NCBI RefSeq assembly: GCF_014904745.1
Contig: NZ_JACZCS010000010.1
Span: forward strand, 1-64,000
Length of the DNA: 64,000 nt
Reading direction: 5' to 3'
DNA from: Oricola nitratireducens
GTDB lineage: Bacteria; Pseudomonadota; Alphaproteobacteria; Rhizobiales; Rhizobiaceae
Shown: piece after piece, positions 51,254 through 60,998 of the stretch
Position numbering within the stretch: the first letter of the stretch is position 1
Layout of the letters: every line of letters starts with the position of its first letter
Made by a program: the position numbers and the translations under genes
Notes under the pieces: model-generated
What the model was told of the DNA's origin: nothing
The model's database searches: none
What the model saw: only the letters and a program-made list of their open reading frames with translations

Positions 51254-52558
51254 TCATCGATTTCGGTCCGCATGCGCCCTGCCGGACAGAAACCAGTACT
51301 CGAACGCGAACACCAAGATAATCGCCAAGGCGGCCGTCCCAACGATGACTGGATCCGTGCGGATCTTCATCACCGCGAAGACAGCGAGTACGATCGCGTC
51401 CAGGGAAATTGCCGAAATCAGGATGCTTCCGTGCGCTCCAATGTCATGGCGCAGATTCCGGAACACACCCCAATGTATGACGATGTCCATCACCAGATAG
51501 AAAAACACACCGAGAGACGCGATCCGGCTTAGGTCGAAGAAGGTCGTGAGCAGCGCCGCCACGACGACCGTATAGACAAGGGTGTGTTTTTGAATTCTCC
51601 CGGGCATGCCGAAATGGCTGTGTGGGATCAGTTTCATGTCCGTCAGCATAGCGAGCATGCGTGATACGGCGAACACGCTGGCGAGCAGTCCCGAGGCCGT
51701 AGCAATGATGGCAAGCAGGATCGTGAGATAGAAACCAGTTTGGCCGAGTGCAGGTTTTGCTGCCTGGGCGAGCGAGTAATCTTTCGCCTTGATGATTTCC
51801 GGGATCGTCAGGTTCGATCCTACAGCGAACGCCACAAGCAGGTAGACGACGACACAGACCGATATGGAGACCATGATTGCCCGGCCGACATTGCGGTGCG
51901 GATTGACGATCTCGGCGCCGCTGTTGGTGATCGTCGTGAATCCTTTGAAGGCGAGAATAGAGAGCGCGACGGACGCAACGAATCCTGCCAGAGGATAATC
52001 GACTTCGGAGGTTGCCGGTTCAAAACTTAAGCCGCTAGCCCAGAGCGCGGCAATCCCGAATAAGGCGATGCCGCCGATTTTCATAAGCGCCATGACAAAG
52101 GAAAACAGGCCGATCGAACGGTTGCCGGAAATGTTGACCAGAAACGCGAAAACGATCAGCCCGACGCCCAAGGCCGGGACAAGTACCCGGTTTTCCCCGG
52201 CACCGAACAATTGAAGCGTGTATGTGCCGAACGTGCGGGCGACGAGACTCTCATTGATCACCATCGAGAACGCCATCAACAGCGCCGCTCCGGCGGCGAT
52301 GATTCCCGGTCCGTAGGCTTTTTCCAGAATCATCGCGATACCGCCGGCAGACGGATACGCATTCGACATCTTGATGTAGCTGTAAGCGCTGAAAAAAGTG
52401 ACGACAGCGCCGACGAAGAATGACAACGGAAACCAGGCGCCCGCAAGTTCGGCGATCTGGCCAGTTAACGCGAAGATACCGGCACCGATCATCACGCCGG
52501 TACCCATCGATATGGCGCCAGTCAGCGAGATGCTGTTCTTCTGGTAGTCGGACGTCAC
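51254..52558 (-). CDS. APC-superfamily amino-acid permease
   Basis: A 434-residue permease with about 12 membrane helices. The conserved APC sequence ISMGTGVMIGAGIFALTGQI (residues 16-35) in helix 1, then GGIAMILEKAYGPG, and FKGFTTITNSGAEIVNPHRNVG in the helix 6 region are characteristic of the family. The substrate, perhaps an amino acid or a metal-binding amino-acid complex, is unknown. It lies 37 bp downstream of the DUF302 gene and 42 bp upstream of the small membrane-protein gene in the copZ operon, so it is likely under CueR control, an unusual member of a copper regulon. Confidence 0.88.
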   Translation of the reverse strand: MTSDYQKNSISLTGAISMGTGVMIGAGIFALTGQIAELAGAWFPLSFFVGAVVTFFSAYSYIKMSNAYPSAGGIAMILEKAYGPGIIAAGAALLMAFSMVINESLVARTFGTYTLQLFGAGENRVLVPALGVGLIVFAFLVNISGNRSIGLFSFVMALMKIGGIALFGIAALWASGLSFEPATSEVDYPLAGFVASVALSILAFKGFTTITNSGAEIVNPHRNVGRAIMVSISVCVVVYLLVAFAVGSNLTIPEIIKAKDYSLAQAAKPALGQTGFYLTILLAIIATASGLLASVFAVSRMLAMLTDMKLIPHSHFGMPGRIQKHTLVYTVVVAALLTTFFDLSRIASLGVFFYLVMDIVIHWGVFRNLRHDIGAHGSILISAISLDAIVLAVFAVMKIRTDPVIVGTAALAIILVFAFEYWFLSGRAHADRNR

Positions 52559-52595
52559 GAGTCGATCTTCGCTCCTGTCCTGATGGCGTACTAGG

Positions 52596-52982
52596 TTAGG
52601 CCAGATCGATCGCTTTCTTCAGCATGTCACGCACATCTGCCGCGACAGCGTGAAGGTCAGCGTTGTCGATCGCCGCCATAGAGGCAACGGGGTCGATGGC
52701 GCTTAGTTCCGTCCCACCGTCGACGGCGCGCAGGATAACGTTACATGGAAGCATCGCACCGATCCGTGGCTCCAGGCCGATGGCCTTGTGGGCCATGTTC
52801 GGGTTGCATGCACCGAGAATGCGATAACCGTCCATCTCGGCACCAATCTTCTTCTTCATCGTTTCCTTGACGTCGATTTCGGTAAGTACGCCGAATCCTT
52901 GTTCCTTGAGCGCGTCACGCGTACGAGCATCCGCCTCGTCGATGGGCACGTTGGAAAGAAGGCGGTTGTAGGTGTAGTTCAT
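52596..52982 (-). CDS. DUF302-domain protein
   Basis: A 128-residue protein of the DUF302 family: GFGVLTEIDVKETMKKKI and the conserved ILGACNPNMAHKAIGLEPRIGAMLPCN, which has the family's characteristic CNP and PCN motifs. ALL are cytoplasmic and of unknown function; DUF302 genes recur next to copper and heavy-metal resistance genes, where the two cysteines could bind metal. Start ATG 52982 follows a GAGGAAA ribosome-binding site. It lies between copZ and the permease. Confidence 0.85.
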   Translation of the reverse strand: MNYTYNRLLSNVPIDEADARTRDALKEQGFGVLTEIDVKETMKKKIGAEMDGYRILGACNPNMAHKAIGLEPRIGAMLPCNVILRAVDGGTELSAIDPVASMAAIDNADLHAVAADVRDMLKKAIDLA

Positions 52983-53056
52983 CTCATTTCCTCACTTCGA
53001 CAGTGACCGGGATCGGCGCGAGCGAGGCTCGCGCACGTTCAGGGCGAATGAAATTC

Positions 53057-53260
53057 TCAAGCCGCCTCGAGAAGATCAGAATCGTAGCCGGCCTCCTTGA
53101 TCGCGACCTTGATATCCGAGGCCGGCAAGTCGCTGTTGATCTCCACGGTCTTGCTCGCCAGGTCGCAGGCGATTTCGACATCGGGATCGGCGTTTTTCAC
53201 GGTCTTTTCGATCGCCGCGACGCAATGACCGCAGCTCATCTCGGGAACGCTGAATTTCAT
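53057..53260 (-). CDS. copZ: Copper chaperone CopZ (HMA domain)
   Basis: A 67-residue heavy-metal-associated domain. The metal-binding motif is MSCGHC (residues 8-13 region) in FSVPEMSCGHCVAAIEK, and the ferredoxin-like fold is completed by VEINSDLPASDIKVAIKEAGYD. It carries Cu(I) from the cytoplasm to the CopA ATPase or to CueR. ATG 53260 is chosen because the longer frame upstream overlaps the CueR promoter. It is divergent from copA; its own CueR-type promoter is at 53293-53323. Confidence 0.95.
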   Translation of the reverse strand: MKFSVPEMSCGHCVAAIEKTVKNADPDVEIACDLASKTVEINSDLPASDIKVAIKEAGYDSDLLEAA

Positions 53261-53292
53261 TCTTTTAGTCTCCATAGGTATTGGACGGCTGG

Positions 53293-53323
53293 AAGATAGA
53301 GGTTCCACCAACTGGAGGGTCAA
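53293..53323 (-). promoter_or_regulatory. CueR-type promoter of the copZ operon
   Basis: Minus strand: TTGACC (53323-53318), 19-bp spacer containing CTCCAGTTGGTGGAACC, then TATCTT (53298-53293). The long spacer with an internal dyad is the MerR-family signature. Confidence 0.75.
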
Positions 53324-53362
53324 GCGAACTTGGCTGGTCAGAAAAAAATCGCATCCCCGCCC

Positions 53363-53393
53363 TTGACCTTCCAGTGACTGGAACAATTATTTC
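53363..53393 (+). promoter_or_regulatory. CueR-type promoter of copA-cueR
   Basis: TTGACC (53363-53368), 19-bp spacer holding the dyad CCTTCCAGTGACTGGAAC, then TATTTC (53388-53393), 31 bp before the copA start. The overextended spacer and the palindrome are typical of CueR/HmrR targets. Confidence 0.82.
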
Positions 53394-53423
53394 CCTTGAA
53401 ACAATTCTGAATTGGAGACGTCG

Positions 53424-55934
53424 ATGAACGGCAATCAGTCTGTTTCACTTTCCATCGAAGGCATGTCGTGCGCGTCCTGTGTGGGACGGGTCGACCGCGC
53501 GCTTTCTGGAATCGAGGGTGTCCGCGATGTTTCGGTCAATCTGGCAAACGAAACGGCCAGGTTGACGATAGAAGACCCGGATCGGCTTGCTGAGGCCGCC
53601 AACAAGCTGGATGAGCTCGGTTATCCGGCACGGCGTGCAAGTGTCACGCTGAACATCGAATCGATGTCATGTGCATCCTGTGTCGGGCGGGTGGATCACG
53701 CGATCGCGGCCGTGCCGGGTGTTCTTGATGTCAACGTGAATTTGGCGTCTGAAACCGCTACTGTCACATATCTTGAAGGGGCGACCGGCCCCGCCGAATT
53801 CATCGCGGCGGCGGCCGAAATCGGTTATCCGGCCGAAATCGCCGAAGCGTCCAGTTCAAGCGACCGTGTGGCCCGCAAGGAGGAAGAAGCGAAAGAGATC
53901 AAGCGCCGCACTATATTGGCAGCTGTCCTTGCCTTGCCCGTGTTCGTGATGGAGATGGGCAGCCACGTGGTGCCTGGAATGCACGAATTCATCGGAAGCA
54001 CGATCGGGCATCAGGCTAGCTGGATTATCCAGTTCCTGCTGACCACAGCCGCGCTGCTCGGGCCAGGGAGGGTGTTCTATCTCAAAGGCATCCCCGCTCT
54101 CGTCAAGGGGGCTCCGGACATGAACAGCCTCGTCGCGGTCGGGACTGGCGCGGCGTACATTTACTCCGTCATTGCAACATTCCTGCCCTGGCTACTTCCG
54201 GAAGCCGTCCGAGCGGTCTATTTCGAAGCCGCAGCGGTGATCGTCGTGCTGATCCTGTTGGGACGGTTCCTTGAGGCGCGGGCAAAGGGCCGTACCGGCG
54301 CGGCCATCCAGAAACTTCTTGGGCTTCAGGTGAGAACCGCGCGCGTTTTGCGCGATGGCGAGCCGGTCGAAGTGCCGATCGAGGAAATCCGGCTTGGCGA
54401 TGTTCTCCTTGTGCGTCCAGGCGAGCGGATTGCCGTAGACGGCGAACTGGTGGAGGGCGAGAGCCACGTTGATGAGAGCATGATCACCGGGGAGCCGGTA
54501 CCAGTCGCAAAAGCATCCGGAAACCCGGTAACCGGCGGCACGGTCAACGGTGCTGGAAGCTTCGGTTTTAGGGCAACGCGCGTGGGCGCCGATACGACCC
54601 TTTCCCAGATCATTCGAATGGTCGAAGAAGCGCAGGGTGCGAAGCTGCCGATCCAGGGACTCGTCGACAAAATTACGCTCTGGTTCGTTCCGGCGGTCAT
54701 GACGATCGCCGCGCTGACGGTCGTGATCTGGTTGGTATTCGGCCCGGATCCGGCGCTGACCCTGGCGCTGGTGGCCGGCGTGTCGGTCCTCATCATCGCA
54801 TGCCCTTGCGCGATGGGGCTTGCCACGCCGACCTCCATCATGGTCGGCACCGGGCGTGCTGCCGAGATGGGTGTTCTGTTCCGCAAGGGCGATGCACTGC
54901 AGGTCCTCAGCTCGGTCGACGTGGTCGCATTCGACAAGACCGGCACTCTCACCGAAGGTCGCCCCGAACTCGTCGACGTGATCGTGGCCGAAGGATTCGA
55001 CCGCACCGACGTATTGGCCCATGTTGCCATGGTCGAGGAGCAGTCGGAGCACCCCATTGCCGAAGCTATCGTTCGCGGCGCGCGTCGCGAAGGAACAGCG
55101 CGTCATAAGGTGTCGGAATTCAACACCATGACGGGGTACGGAGTCCGCGCTCGCGTCGGCACGGCCGAGGTTTTGGTTGGCGCTGACCGGCTGATGCAAC
55201 GCGAAGGCCTGGACCTGGGGGCGCTGGCTGCCGACGAAGCACGGCTTGCTCAGCGCGGTCATACCGCCCTGTACGCCGCGATTGACGGAAAGGTGGCTGC
55301 ATTGTTCGGCGTGGCGGATCCGGTGAAATCAACAAGTGCGGCTGCCATTCAGGAACTGCACAAGCTCGGATTGAAGGTGGCCATGATCACGGGCGACAAG
55401 CCGGAGACCGCTGAAACCATCGCAAATGAAACCGGAATCGATCATGTGATCGCCAGAGTCCTTCCCGACGGCAAGGTCGCCGCGCTCGACGAATTGCGGA
55501 AGAAGGGTCAAAGGATCGCTTTCGTGGGCGATGGCATCAACGACGCTCCGGCGCTCGCTCATGCCGATGTCGGCATTGCAATCGGAACCGGGACCGACGT
55601 CGCCATCGAATCCGCTGATGTCGTGCTGATGTCGGGCGACCTTCGCGGCGTGGTCAACGCGTTCGAGGTCTCCCGCCGGACCATGCGCAACATCCGCGAG
55701 AACCTTTTCTGGGCGTTCGGATACAATACGGCCCTGATCCCGGTCGCCGCCGGCGTTCTCTATCCCGCGTTCGGTGTGCTTCTGTCACCTATATTGGCCG
55801 CCGGCGCCATGGGGTTGTCGTCCGTCTTCGTGCTGACGAATGCGCTGCGGTTGCGCCGAATCGCCCCGGCAATGGATGAAAGGGATACGACCCTGTCACG
55901 CCCCGCACGGCTGGTGCCGGCGCCGGCCGAATGA
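53424..55934 (+). CDS. copA: Cu(I)-exporting P-type ATPase CopA
   Basis: An 836-residue P1B-1 ATPase. Two N-terminal HMA domains carry MSCASC (about residues 13-18 and 79-84). The transmembrane copper site is CPC in [13 protein letters not shown]; the phosphorylation site is [12 protein letters not shown]; the hinge [16 protein letters not shown] is present. Dephosphorylation loop TGEPVPVAK occurs, where TGE is complete. Length and domain order fit bacterial CopA. ATG 53424 follows GGAGA; an upstream in-frame codon at 53412 overlaps the ribosome-binding site. It is followed by cueR within the same transcript. Confidence 0.97.
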   Translation: MNGNQSVSLSIEGMSCASCVGRVDRALSGIEGVRDVSVNLANETARLTIEDPDRLAEAANKLDELGYPARRASVTLNIESMSCASCVGRVDHAIAAVPGVLDVNVNLASETATVTYLEGATGPAEFIAAAAEIGYPAEIAEASSSSDRVARKEEEAKEIKRRTILAAVLALPVFVMEMGSHVVPGMHEFIGSTIGHQASWIIQFLLTTAALLGPGRVFYLKGIPALVKGAPDMNSLVAVGTGAAYIYSVIATFLPWLLPEAVRAVYFEAAAVIVVLILLGRFLEARAKGRTGAAIQKLLGLQVRTARVLRDGEPVEVPIEEIRLGDVLLVRPGERIAVDGELVEGESHVDESMITGEPVPVAKASGNPVTGGTVNGAGSFGFRATRVGADTTLSQIIRMVEEAQGAKLPIQGLVDKITLWFVPAVMTIAALTVVIWLVFGPDPALTLALVAGVSVLIIACPCAMGLATPTSIMVGTGRAAEMGVLFRKGDALQVLSSVDVVAFDKTGTLTEGRPELVDVIVAEGFDRTDVLAHVAMVEEQSEHPIAEAIVRGARREGTARHKVSEFNTMTGYGVRARVGTAEVLVGADRLMQREGLDLGALAADEARLAQRGHTALYAAIDGKVAALFGVADPVKSTSAAAIQELHKLGLKVAMITGDKPETAETIANETGIDHVIARVLPDGKVAALDELRKKGQRIAFVGDGINDAPALAHADVGIAIGTGTDVAIESADVVLMSGDLRGVVNAFEVSRRTMRNIRENLFWAFGYNTALIPVAAGVLYPAFGVLLSPILAAGAMGLSSVFVLTNALRLRRIAPAMDERDTTLSRPARLVPAPAE

Positions 55935-55948
55935 GAAGGAAGCAGATC

Positions 55949-56362
55949 ATGAATATTGGTGATGTCTCGCGCATATCCGGCCTGCCTGCGAAGACGATAC
56001 GGTACTATGAGGATATCGGCCTCATCCAACCGCGCAGGGGCGAAAACGGCTATCGCAGTTTCCAGGACAAGGATCTGCACAAACTGGCATTTCTCGGTCG
56101 CGCTCGTGCTCTGGGATTCACGATCGAGGATTGCCGAAATCTTCTGGCTCTCTATGAGGATGATGGCCGGGAAAGCGCTGCCGTGAAGCATATCGCCGAA
56201 GACCATTTGGCGAGGATCGACGAAAAGATTGCGCAGCTCCATTCCATGCGGTCGACACTCGCTGAACTCGTCAATGCGTGTGCGGGTGATCACCGCCCAG
56301 ACTGCCCGATACTCGACGATCTTGGTCATGGTCAATGCATTGGTGCAGATCAGGCGTTATGA
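55949..56362 (+). CDS. cueR: MerR-family copper-responsive regulator CueR/HmrR
   Basis: A 137-residue transcription activator. The N-terminal winged helix is MNIGDVSRISGLPAKTIRYYEDIGLI, followed by the dimerisation helix, and the copper-binding loop is the Cys pair in NACAGDHRPDCPILDD, with spacing of C-x7-C, typical of CueR and HmrR. It twists the 19-bp-spacer promoters at 53293 and 53363. ATG 55949 follows AGAAGGA; another frame start at 55931 would overlap the copA stop by 4 bp. Its autogenous control from the copA promoter is inferred from the operon. Confidence 0.95.
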   Translation: MNIGDVSRISGLPAKTIRYYEDIGLIQPRRGENGYRSFQDKDLHKLAFLGRARALGFTIEDCRNLLALYEDDGRESAAVKHIAEDHLARIDEKIAQLHSMRSTLAELVNACAGDHRPDCPILDDLGHGQCIGADQAL

Positions 56363-56403
56363 AGCCGGCTGGAATATGATAGGATGAATTCGGTTTAAGG
56401 ACG

Positions 56404-56766
56404 ATGTTCGCAGCCCGGGTAAGAACCAGTTCTAATGCGCTGCCGCGCCGCAGATCGTTGTTGTGGACGGTAGTTGCGGTATTTTACGTTCTTGCTCCGC
56501 TTTTCCACCAGTTCGGCGAGATCGCCGATGTTGATTTACATGCGATTACCGTCATGAGCCATTCGCATGATGGGTCTAGTAGCGGTGGCATCGCTCCTGC
56601 CCATTCCAAGGAATGCAGCACAGGCAATCACTGCCTATCACCTGCAATACTTGTCGCAGGTGCGCTCCGCATCGACGCAACTCGTCAGATACAGTTCTTT
56701 TCGACGAAGCTGCCTCCGGACCGGCTGTTCCTGCCGTTTCCTTCACCCCCTCCCAAGATAACCTGA
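56404..56766 (+). CDS. Small membrane/secreted protein of the copper cluster
   Basis: A 120-residue protein. An N-terminal hydrophobic segment (LLWTVVAVFYVLAPLFHQFG) is followed by a His/Ser-rich part (VMSHSHDGSSSGGIAPAHSKECSTGNHCLS), which has two Cys and several His suitable for metal binding, and a C-terminus LPPDRLFLPFPSPPP. It recalls DUF2946-like small proteins near copper genes; I cannot assign it firmly. It lies 41 bp downstream of cueR on the same strand and could be cotranscribed. Confidence 0.6.
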   Translation: MFAARVRTSSNALPRRRSLLWTVVAVFYVLAPLFHQFGEIADVDLHAITVMSHSHDGSSSGGIAPAHSKECSTGNHCLSPAILVAGALRIDATRQIQFFSTKLPPDRLFLPFPSPPPKIT

Positions 56767-57085
56767 GACCTCGGCCAAACCTGGCCGGCAGAATGTCGCG
56801 CGGAGACGTGCGCGAGTGGGACACCGAGTTCGGCCACGGATTCGATGTTCTGTGAGCTCGTCATACCGCGATCCAATCGGCAACAACGCCTGATCCTGTC
56901 CGGGACGCAATGAGTGCCGGCGTCCGCTTAGGTTCGGACGAAGTCGAAATACCCACTGCCCGACCGAGGGCCCGGATCGCCAAGTCGAATAATCTTGGGA
57001 CAGCGGCCGAACTGTTTCCAGTGCGCATCCCCAAAAGGTGGTGATCTCCTGGAAGTGGGTCGGAGAGACGAATGGAGAGACCGTC
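56767..57085. other. 319-bp non-coding stretch before the cytochrome genes
   Basis: No gene or clear promoter recognised. An open frame at 57038 in the same direction is the leader of the cytochrome gene. Confidence 0.5.
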
Positions 57086-57562
57086 ATGTACAGATACGCA
57101 ACTTCAAATGCCATGACTTCAGCGCTTCTAGGAGGAGCGATCGTCTTCGGCCTGGTGACCGCTGCGGCGGGCCAGGACGACATGATGAACAATGGCATGA
57201 TGAGTCCGGGTTTGATGATTCCGCAGATGAACCCTGTCAGGGGCAAGCAGCTGTTCGCGAGCAAGGGATGCGTCGTGTGCCACTCGATAAACGGAGTCGG
57301 CGGCGAGGACGCACCGGCCTTGGATGCGTCGACGATGACTCTACCGATGAATCCATTCGAGTTTACCGCCCGCATGTGGCGGGGTGCGGAAGCGATGGTG
57401 GCAATGCAGCGCGATGAGCTCGGTGCGCCTATCGAACTCGATGGTAGCGAACTGGCCGACATCATAGCGTTCGTCCATGACGCCGACGTTCAGGCCGGCT
57501 TCACCGAAAAGGACATCCCAGCGCGTATCAAGGAACTGATGGACAAATCCGATGACGAGTAG
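57086..57562 (+). CDS. c-type cytochrome with Met-rich leader
   Basis: A 158-residue periplasmic cytochrome. The signal peptide (TSALLGGAIVFGLVTAAAGQ) is followed by a Met/Asn-rich stretch DDMMNNGMMSPGLMIPQMNP, which may bind copper, then the heme-binding motif KGCVVCHSINGVGG. A possible sixth ligand Met is in RMWRGAEAMVAMQ. The N-terminus at ATG 57086 is chosen because the open frame upstream (57038) lacks a signal. It begins a run of four genes of redox type between two copper ATPases. Confidence 0.82.
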   Translation: MYRYATSNAMTSALLGGAIVFGLVTAAAGQDDMMNNGMMSPGLMIPQMNPVRGKQLFASKGCVVCHSINGVGGEDAPALDASTMTLPMNPFEFTARMWRGAEAMVAMQRDELGAPIELDGSELADIIAFVHDADVQAGFTEKDIPARIKELMDKSDDE

Positions 57563-57675
57563 ACGACATCGCGGCAATAGCGGTGCGTAGTCAGTCACGC
57601 CGACCTTGAAACAGGGGCGAGAGGGAACGCCGGATAATCCGGCGTGACCTCCGTCCGATAGCAAGGAGAAGTCCC

Positions 57676-58218
57676 ATGTCCGCATTAGCATCAGATGCCG
57701 GCCGGCCGGTGACCAAACGCGATTTTATTTACGTCGCGACAGGAGCGATGGTTGTCGTGGGCGCCGCGGCTTTCGCCTGGCCGTTTATCGACAGCATGAA
57801 TCCTTCGGCAAGTGTACGTAGCCTCTCAACAGTCGAAATCCCATTGGGTGACATCGAGGTTGGGCAGCGCGTGACCGCTATGTGGCATGGCCGTCCGGTG
57901 TTCATTGACAGGCGAACGAGAGCTCAAATCGATGCGGCAGTCGCTGACGACGATGCCGATCTTATTGATCCGCAACGCGATGCCAATCGGGTGCAAGATC
58001 CCGAGTGGCTAGTCGTAGTTGGCGTGTGCACGCATCTCGGCTGCGTCCCTCTCGGGCAGAAGGAATCCGATCCCAGAGGCAACTGGGGTGGCTGGTACTG
58101 CCCCTGCCACGGTTCCCATTACGACACGTCCGGACGTGTACGGCGGGGCCCTGCGCCGAAGAACCTTATCGTTCCACCCAACAAACTCGTCAACGGCGAG
58201 AAAATAGTCATCGGCTGA
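57676..58218 (+). CDS. Rieske [2Fe-2S] protein (PetA-like)
   Basis: A 180-residue membrane-anchored Rieske protein. The N-terminus TKRDFIYVATGAMVVVGAAAF is a TAT-like/anchor segment. The cluster motifs are CTHLGCVPLG and CPCHGSHYD, the two-Cys, two-His pattern of bc1-complex subunits. No cytochrome b or c1 gene accompanies it. It lies 113 bp after a c-type cytochrome gene and 62 bp before another in a copper island, so it may deliver electrons between them; partnership with the host bc1 complex is an alternative. Confidence 0.85.
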   Translation: MSALASDAGRPVTKRDFIYVATGAMVVVGAAAFAWPFIDSMNPSASVRSLSTVEIPLGDIEVGQRVTAMWHGRPVFIDRRTRAQIDAAVADDDADLIDPQRDANRVQDPEWLVVVGVCTHLGCVPLGQKESDPRGNWGGWYCPCHGSHYDTSGRVRRGPAPKNLIVPPNKLVNGEKIVIG

Positions 58219-58280
58219 ACTAATTACGAAGCTTCCGGTGAGCCCATTGGAGCTTCCGGTTACATAGATGGAGACAAATA

Positions 58281-58712
58281 GTGAATATACGAGCAAACCT
58301 TCCGAAGGTTTTTATCCTGGGTTTTTTCGGCTTGGGGGCCGCGGTCTTAGTGTCGAAAACTTTTCGGTCCGAACCCGAGGCTACGGTTGTGGCCGTGTCT
58401 ATGCCGGAACTGTCGAGCGAGGCGCGCGTCGGGCAGGTGTTGTTCAACGACAACTGCGCCGCCTGCCACGGAGACCGTGCATCCGGCACGGACAAGGGGC
58501 CTCCGCTGATCCACGACATATACAATCCGGGTCATCACTCTGATGCTGCCTTTTTCCTGGCTGCTGCGAACGGGGTCAGGCAGCACCACTGGCCCTATGG
58601 CGACATGCCGAAGCAGGACCATGTCACGCGCGTCGAGGTGGAGAAAATCGTCCAGTACGTCCGTGAGCTCCAGACCGCAAACGGCATTACCTACAAACAG
58701 CACAACATGTGA
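58281..58712 (+). CDS. c-type cytochrome
   Basis: A 143-residue protein with an N-terminal membrane anchor ([19 protein letters not shown]) and a single heme motif, [14 protein letters not shown]. Met ligands are available in [11 protein letters not shown]. It starts with GTG 58281, preceded by GGAGA; no ATG fits. Its last codons overlap the frame of the following ATPase gene only if a GTG start at 58709 is used there. Likely a membrane-anchored electron carrier working with the Rieske protein. Confidence 0.82.
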   Translation: MNIRANLPKVFILGFFGLGAAVLVSKTFRSEPEATVVAVSMPELSSEARVGQVLFNDNCAACHGDRASGTDKGPPLIHDIYNPGHHSDAAFFLAAANGVRQHHWPYGDMPKQDHVTRVEVEKIVQYVRELQTANGITYKQHNM

Positions 58713-58732
58713 CAGGACAAGGAGCGATTGCG

Positions 58733-60958
58733 ATGACGTCCCGGCACGAACACCATCATCACGCGACAGGAATCGAAGACAGCTCTTCGGTCGACAAAAA
58801 TCAGTATGACGAAGTTCCCGCTGGATATGATGGGCCCGTCTATACCTGCCCAATGCATCCGCAAGTGCGTCAGACACATGGCGGTTCATGCCCGATATGC
58901 GGCATGGGACTGGAACTGGAATCCGCGGCCATGGTTGAAGAGGGGCCGAATCCGGAACTTGTCGATTTTACGCGGCGTCTATGGATTGGCGCGGTCCTCA
59001 CCGTACCGCTCCTGATCTTCACCATGGGTCCCTTTGTCGGGTTCCCCGGCGTTCGCGAGATCTTTGGCGAGCGGGTGACTCTCTGGATCGAGCTTGCGCT
59101 CGGTACGCCCGTGGTCCTCTGGTCGGGTTGGCCGTTCCTCGTTCGCGGCTGGACATCCTTTCGCACGATGAAGCTGAACATGTTCAGTCTGATTGCCATG
59201 GGCGTCATGGCCGCATGGACCTTCAGCGTCGTCGCTGTGCTCTTTCCCGATATTTTCCCCAGCGGTTTCCGGGATCCTGAAGGCCATGTCGGCGTCTATT
59301 TCGAGGCCGCTGCAGTCATCGTGACGCTCGTGCTTCTCGGCCAGGTGATGGAATTGCGAGCTCGCGAGGGTACGGGCAGGGCGATCCGTGCGCTTCTCGA
59401 CATGGCCGCCAAGACCGCCCGGGTTATGCGCGATGACGGAACGGAGGAGGAAATCCCGCTCGAACATGTTGCGGTCGGTGACCGCATTCGCGTGCGGCCC
59501 GGCGACAAGGTGCCCGTGGACGGTGTGGTCATCGACGGGCGTTCCTCGATCGACGAAAGCATGATTACGGGCGAACCCGTTCCGGTCGAGAAAGTCGCTG
59601 GTGATCCGGTGACCGGGGCCACCATCAACGGCACGGGAAGCCTTATCATGAAGGCCACACGCGTCGGCGCCGACACGATGCTGAGCCAAATTGTCGAAAT
59701 GGTCGCTAATGCCCAACGCTCGCGCGCGCCCATACAGAAATACGCCGACAAGGTATCGGGCTATTTCGTGCCGACCGTGATCGGCATCGCAGCGATTGCC
59801 TTTCTGGGCTGGGCGCTTTGGGGTCCGGAGCCCGCTCTTTCCTATGCCCTGATTGCCGCGGTCGCGGTGCTGATCATAGCCTGTCCCTGTGCCCTCGGTC
59901 TCGCCACGCCGATGTCGATCATGACGGCGACGGGACGCGGGGCCCAGGCCGGAGTGCTCATAAAGAACGCCGAGGCGCTCGAACGATTCGAGAAGGTCGA
60001 TACGCTGATCGTCGATAAGACGGGTACGCTGACCGAAGGCAAACCGCGACTGGTGGCGGTCCTGGCCGAGCGCGGTCATGACGAGAGCGAAGTGCTGCGT
60101 CTCGCGGCATCCCTGGAGCGTGGTTCGGAACATCCGCTCGCCGAGGCCATCGTACGAGGAGCCGAAGAGCGCGGCGTGGAGATGGCGGAAGCCGATGATT
60201 TCGAGGCGGTTACCGGCAAGGGCGTGAAGGGCACCGTGGACGGCAGAGCCGTGGCGCTCGGCAATCTCGCTATGATCCGCGAACTCGGCCTGGAGGCAGG
60301 CGAGATGACCGAGAAAGCCAATGGCCTCCGGGACGAGGGAGAGACTGTCATGTTCGTCGTCGTCGACGGTGCGGTTGCCGGCCTCGTATCCGTCGCCGAC
60401 CCGGTGAAGGAGACCACGCCGGATGCGCTGAAGGCGCTGCATAAGCTGGGCTTCCGCATCATCATGGCGACTGGCGACAACGAACGAACGGCGAAGGCCG
60501 TCGCTGCACGCCTGGGCATCGATGAGATCCGCGCCGATGTGCTTCCCGAAGACAAGGCGCGCATCATCCAGGAATTGCAGCAACAGGGGCGCAAGGTCGC
60601 GATGGCGGGCGACGGCGTGAACGACGCTCCGGCTCTGGCCCAGGCCGATGTCGGGATCGCCATGGGAACCGGGGCCGACGTCGCGATCGAAAGCGCGGGG
60701 TTTACCCTGGTCAAGGGCAATCTCGATGGCATCGTCCGTGCTCGCCGGCTGGCGCACGGGACCATGCGCAACATACGGCAGAACCTGTTTTTCGCCCTGA
60801 TCTACAATGCTTTGGGCGTTCCGGTGGCTGCAGGCATTCTCTTCCCGTTTTTCGGCATCCTGATCAGCCCGATGTTCGCCGCATTCGCGATGAGTGCCTC
60901 CTCGATCTCGGTGGTCGTCAATTCGCTCAGACTCCGGCAACTGGAACTGAAGTCCTGA
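58733..60958 (+). CDS. Second copper-translocating P-type ATPase (CopB/HMBD type)
   Basis: A 741-residue P1B ATPase. The N-terminus is His-rich (HEHHHHATG) and has a heavy-metal-binding domain with CPMHP and CPICGMGLE, the HMBD found in CopB-like pumps. Transmembrane CPC in [12 protein letters not shown], phosphorylation site [10 protein letters not shown], actuator TGEPVP and [10 protein letters not shown] are complete. ATG 58733 follows AAGGAG. It shares no HMA domains with CopA at 53424, so the two pumps differ in metal delivery; they flank the cytochrome/Rieske genes. Probably exports Cu(I) or Ag(I). Confidence 0.95.
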   Translation: MTSRHEHHHHATGIEDSSSVDKNQYDEVPAGYDGPVYTCPMHPQVRQTHGGSCPICGMGLELESAAMVEEGPNPELVDFTRRLWIGAVLTVPLLIFTMGPFVGFPGVREIFGERVTLWIELALGTPVVLWSGWPFLVRGWTSFRTMKLNMFSLIAMGVMAAWTFSVVAVLFPDIFPSGFRDPEGHVGVYFEAAAVIVTLVLLGQVMELRAREGTGRAIRALLDMAAKTARVMRDDGTEEEIPLEHVAVGDRIRVRPGDKVPVDGVVIDGRSSIDESMITGEPVPVEKVAGDPVTGATINGTGSLIMKATRVGADTMLSQIVEMVANAQRSRAPIQKYADKVSGYFVPTVIGIAAIAFLGWALWGPEPALSYALIAAVAVLIIACPCALGLATPMSIMTATGRGAQAGVLIKNAEALERFEKVDTLIVDKTGTLTEGKPRLVAVLAERGHDESEVLRLAASLERGSEHPLAEAIVRGAEERGVEMAEADDFEAVTGKGVKGTVDGRAVALGNLAMIRELGLEAGEMTEKANGLRDEGETVMFVVVDGAVAGLVSVADPVKETTPDALKALHKLGFRIIMATGDNERTAKAVAARLGIDEIRADVLPEDKARIIQELQQQGRKVAMAGDGVNDAPALAQADVGIAMGTGADVAIESAGFTLVKGNLDGIVRARRLAHGTMRNIRQNLFFALIYNALGVPVAAGILFPFFGILISPMFAAFAMSASSISVVVNSLRLRQLELKS

Positions 60959-60998
60959 GTGACGCAGCACCCCGATCCTCGAACCCAAAGGTTTTCAA

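Noticed and set aside
57627-57644. ACGCCGGAT / ATCCGGCGT palindrome between cytochrome and Rieske genes as terminator
   Set aside because: Perfect 9-bp palindrome with no loop and no T run; similar in core to the hairpin at 51061, so perhaps a repeat or protein site, but not a supported terminator.
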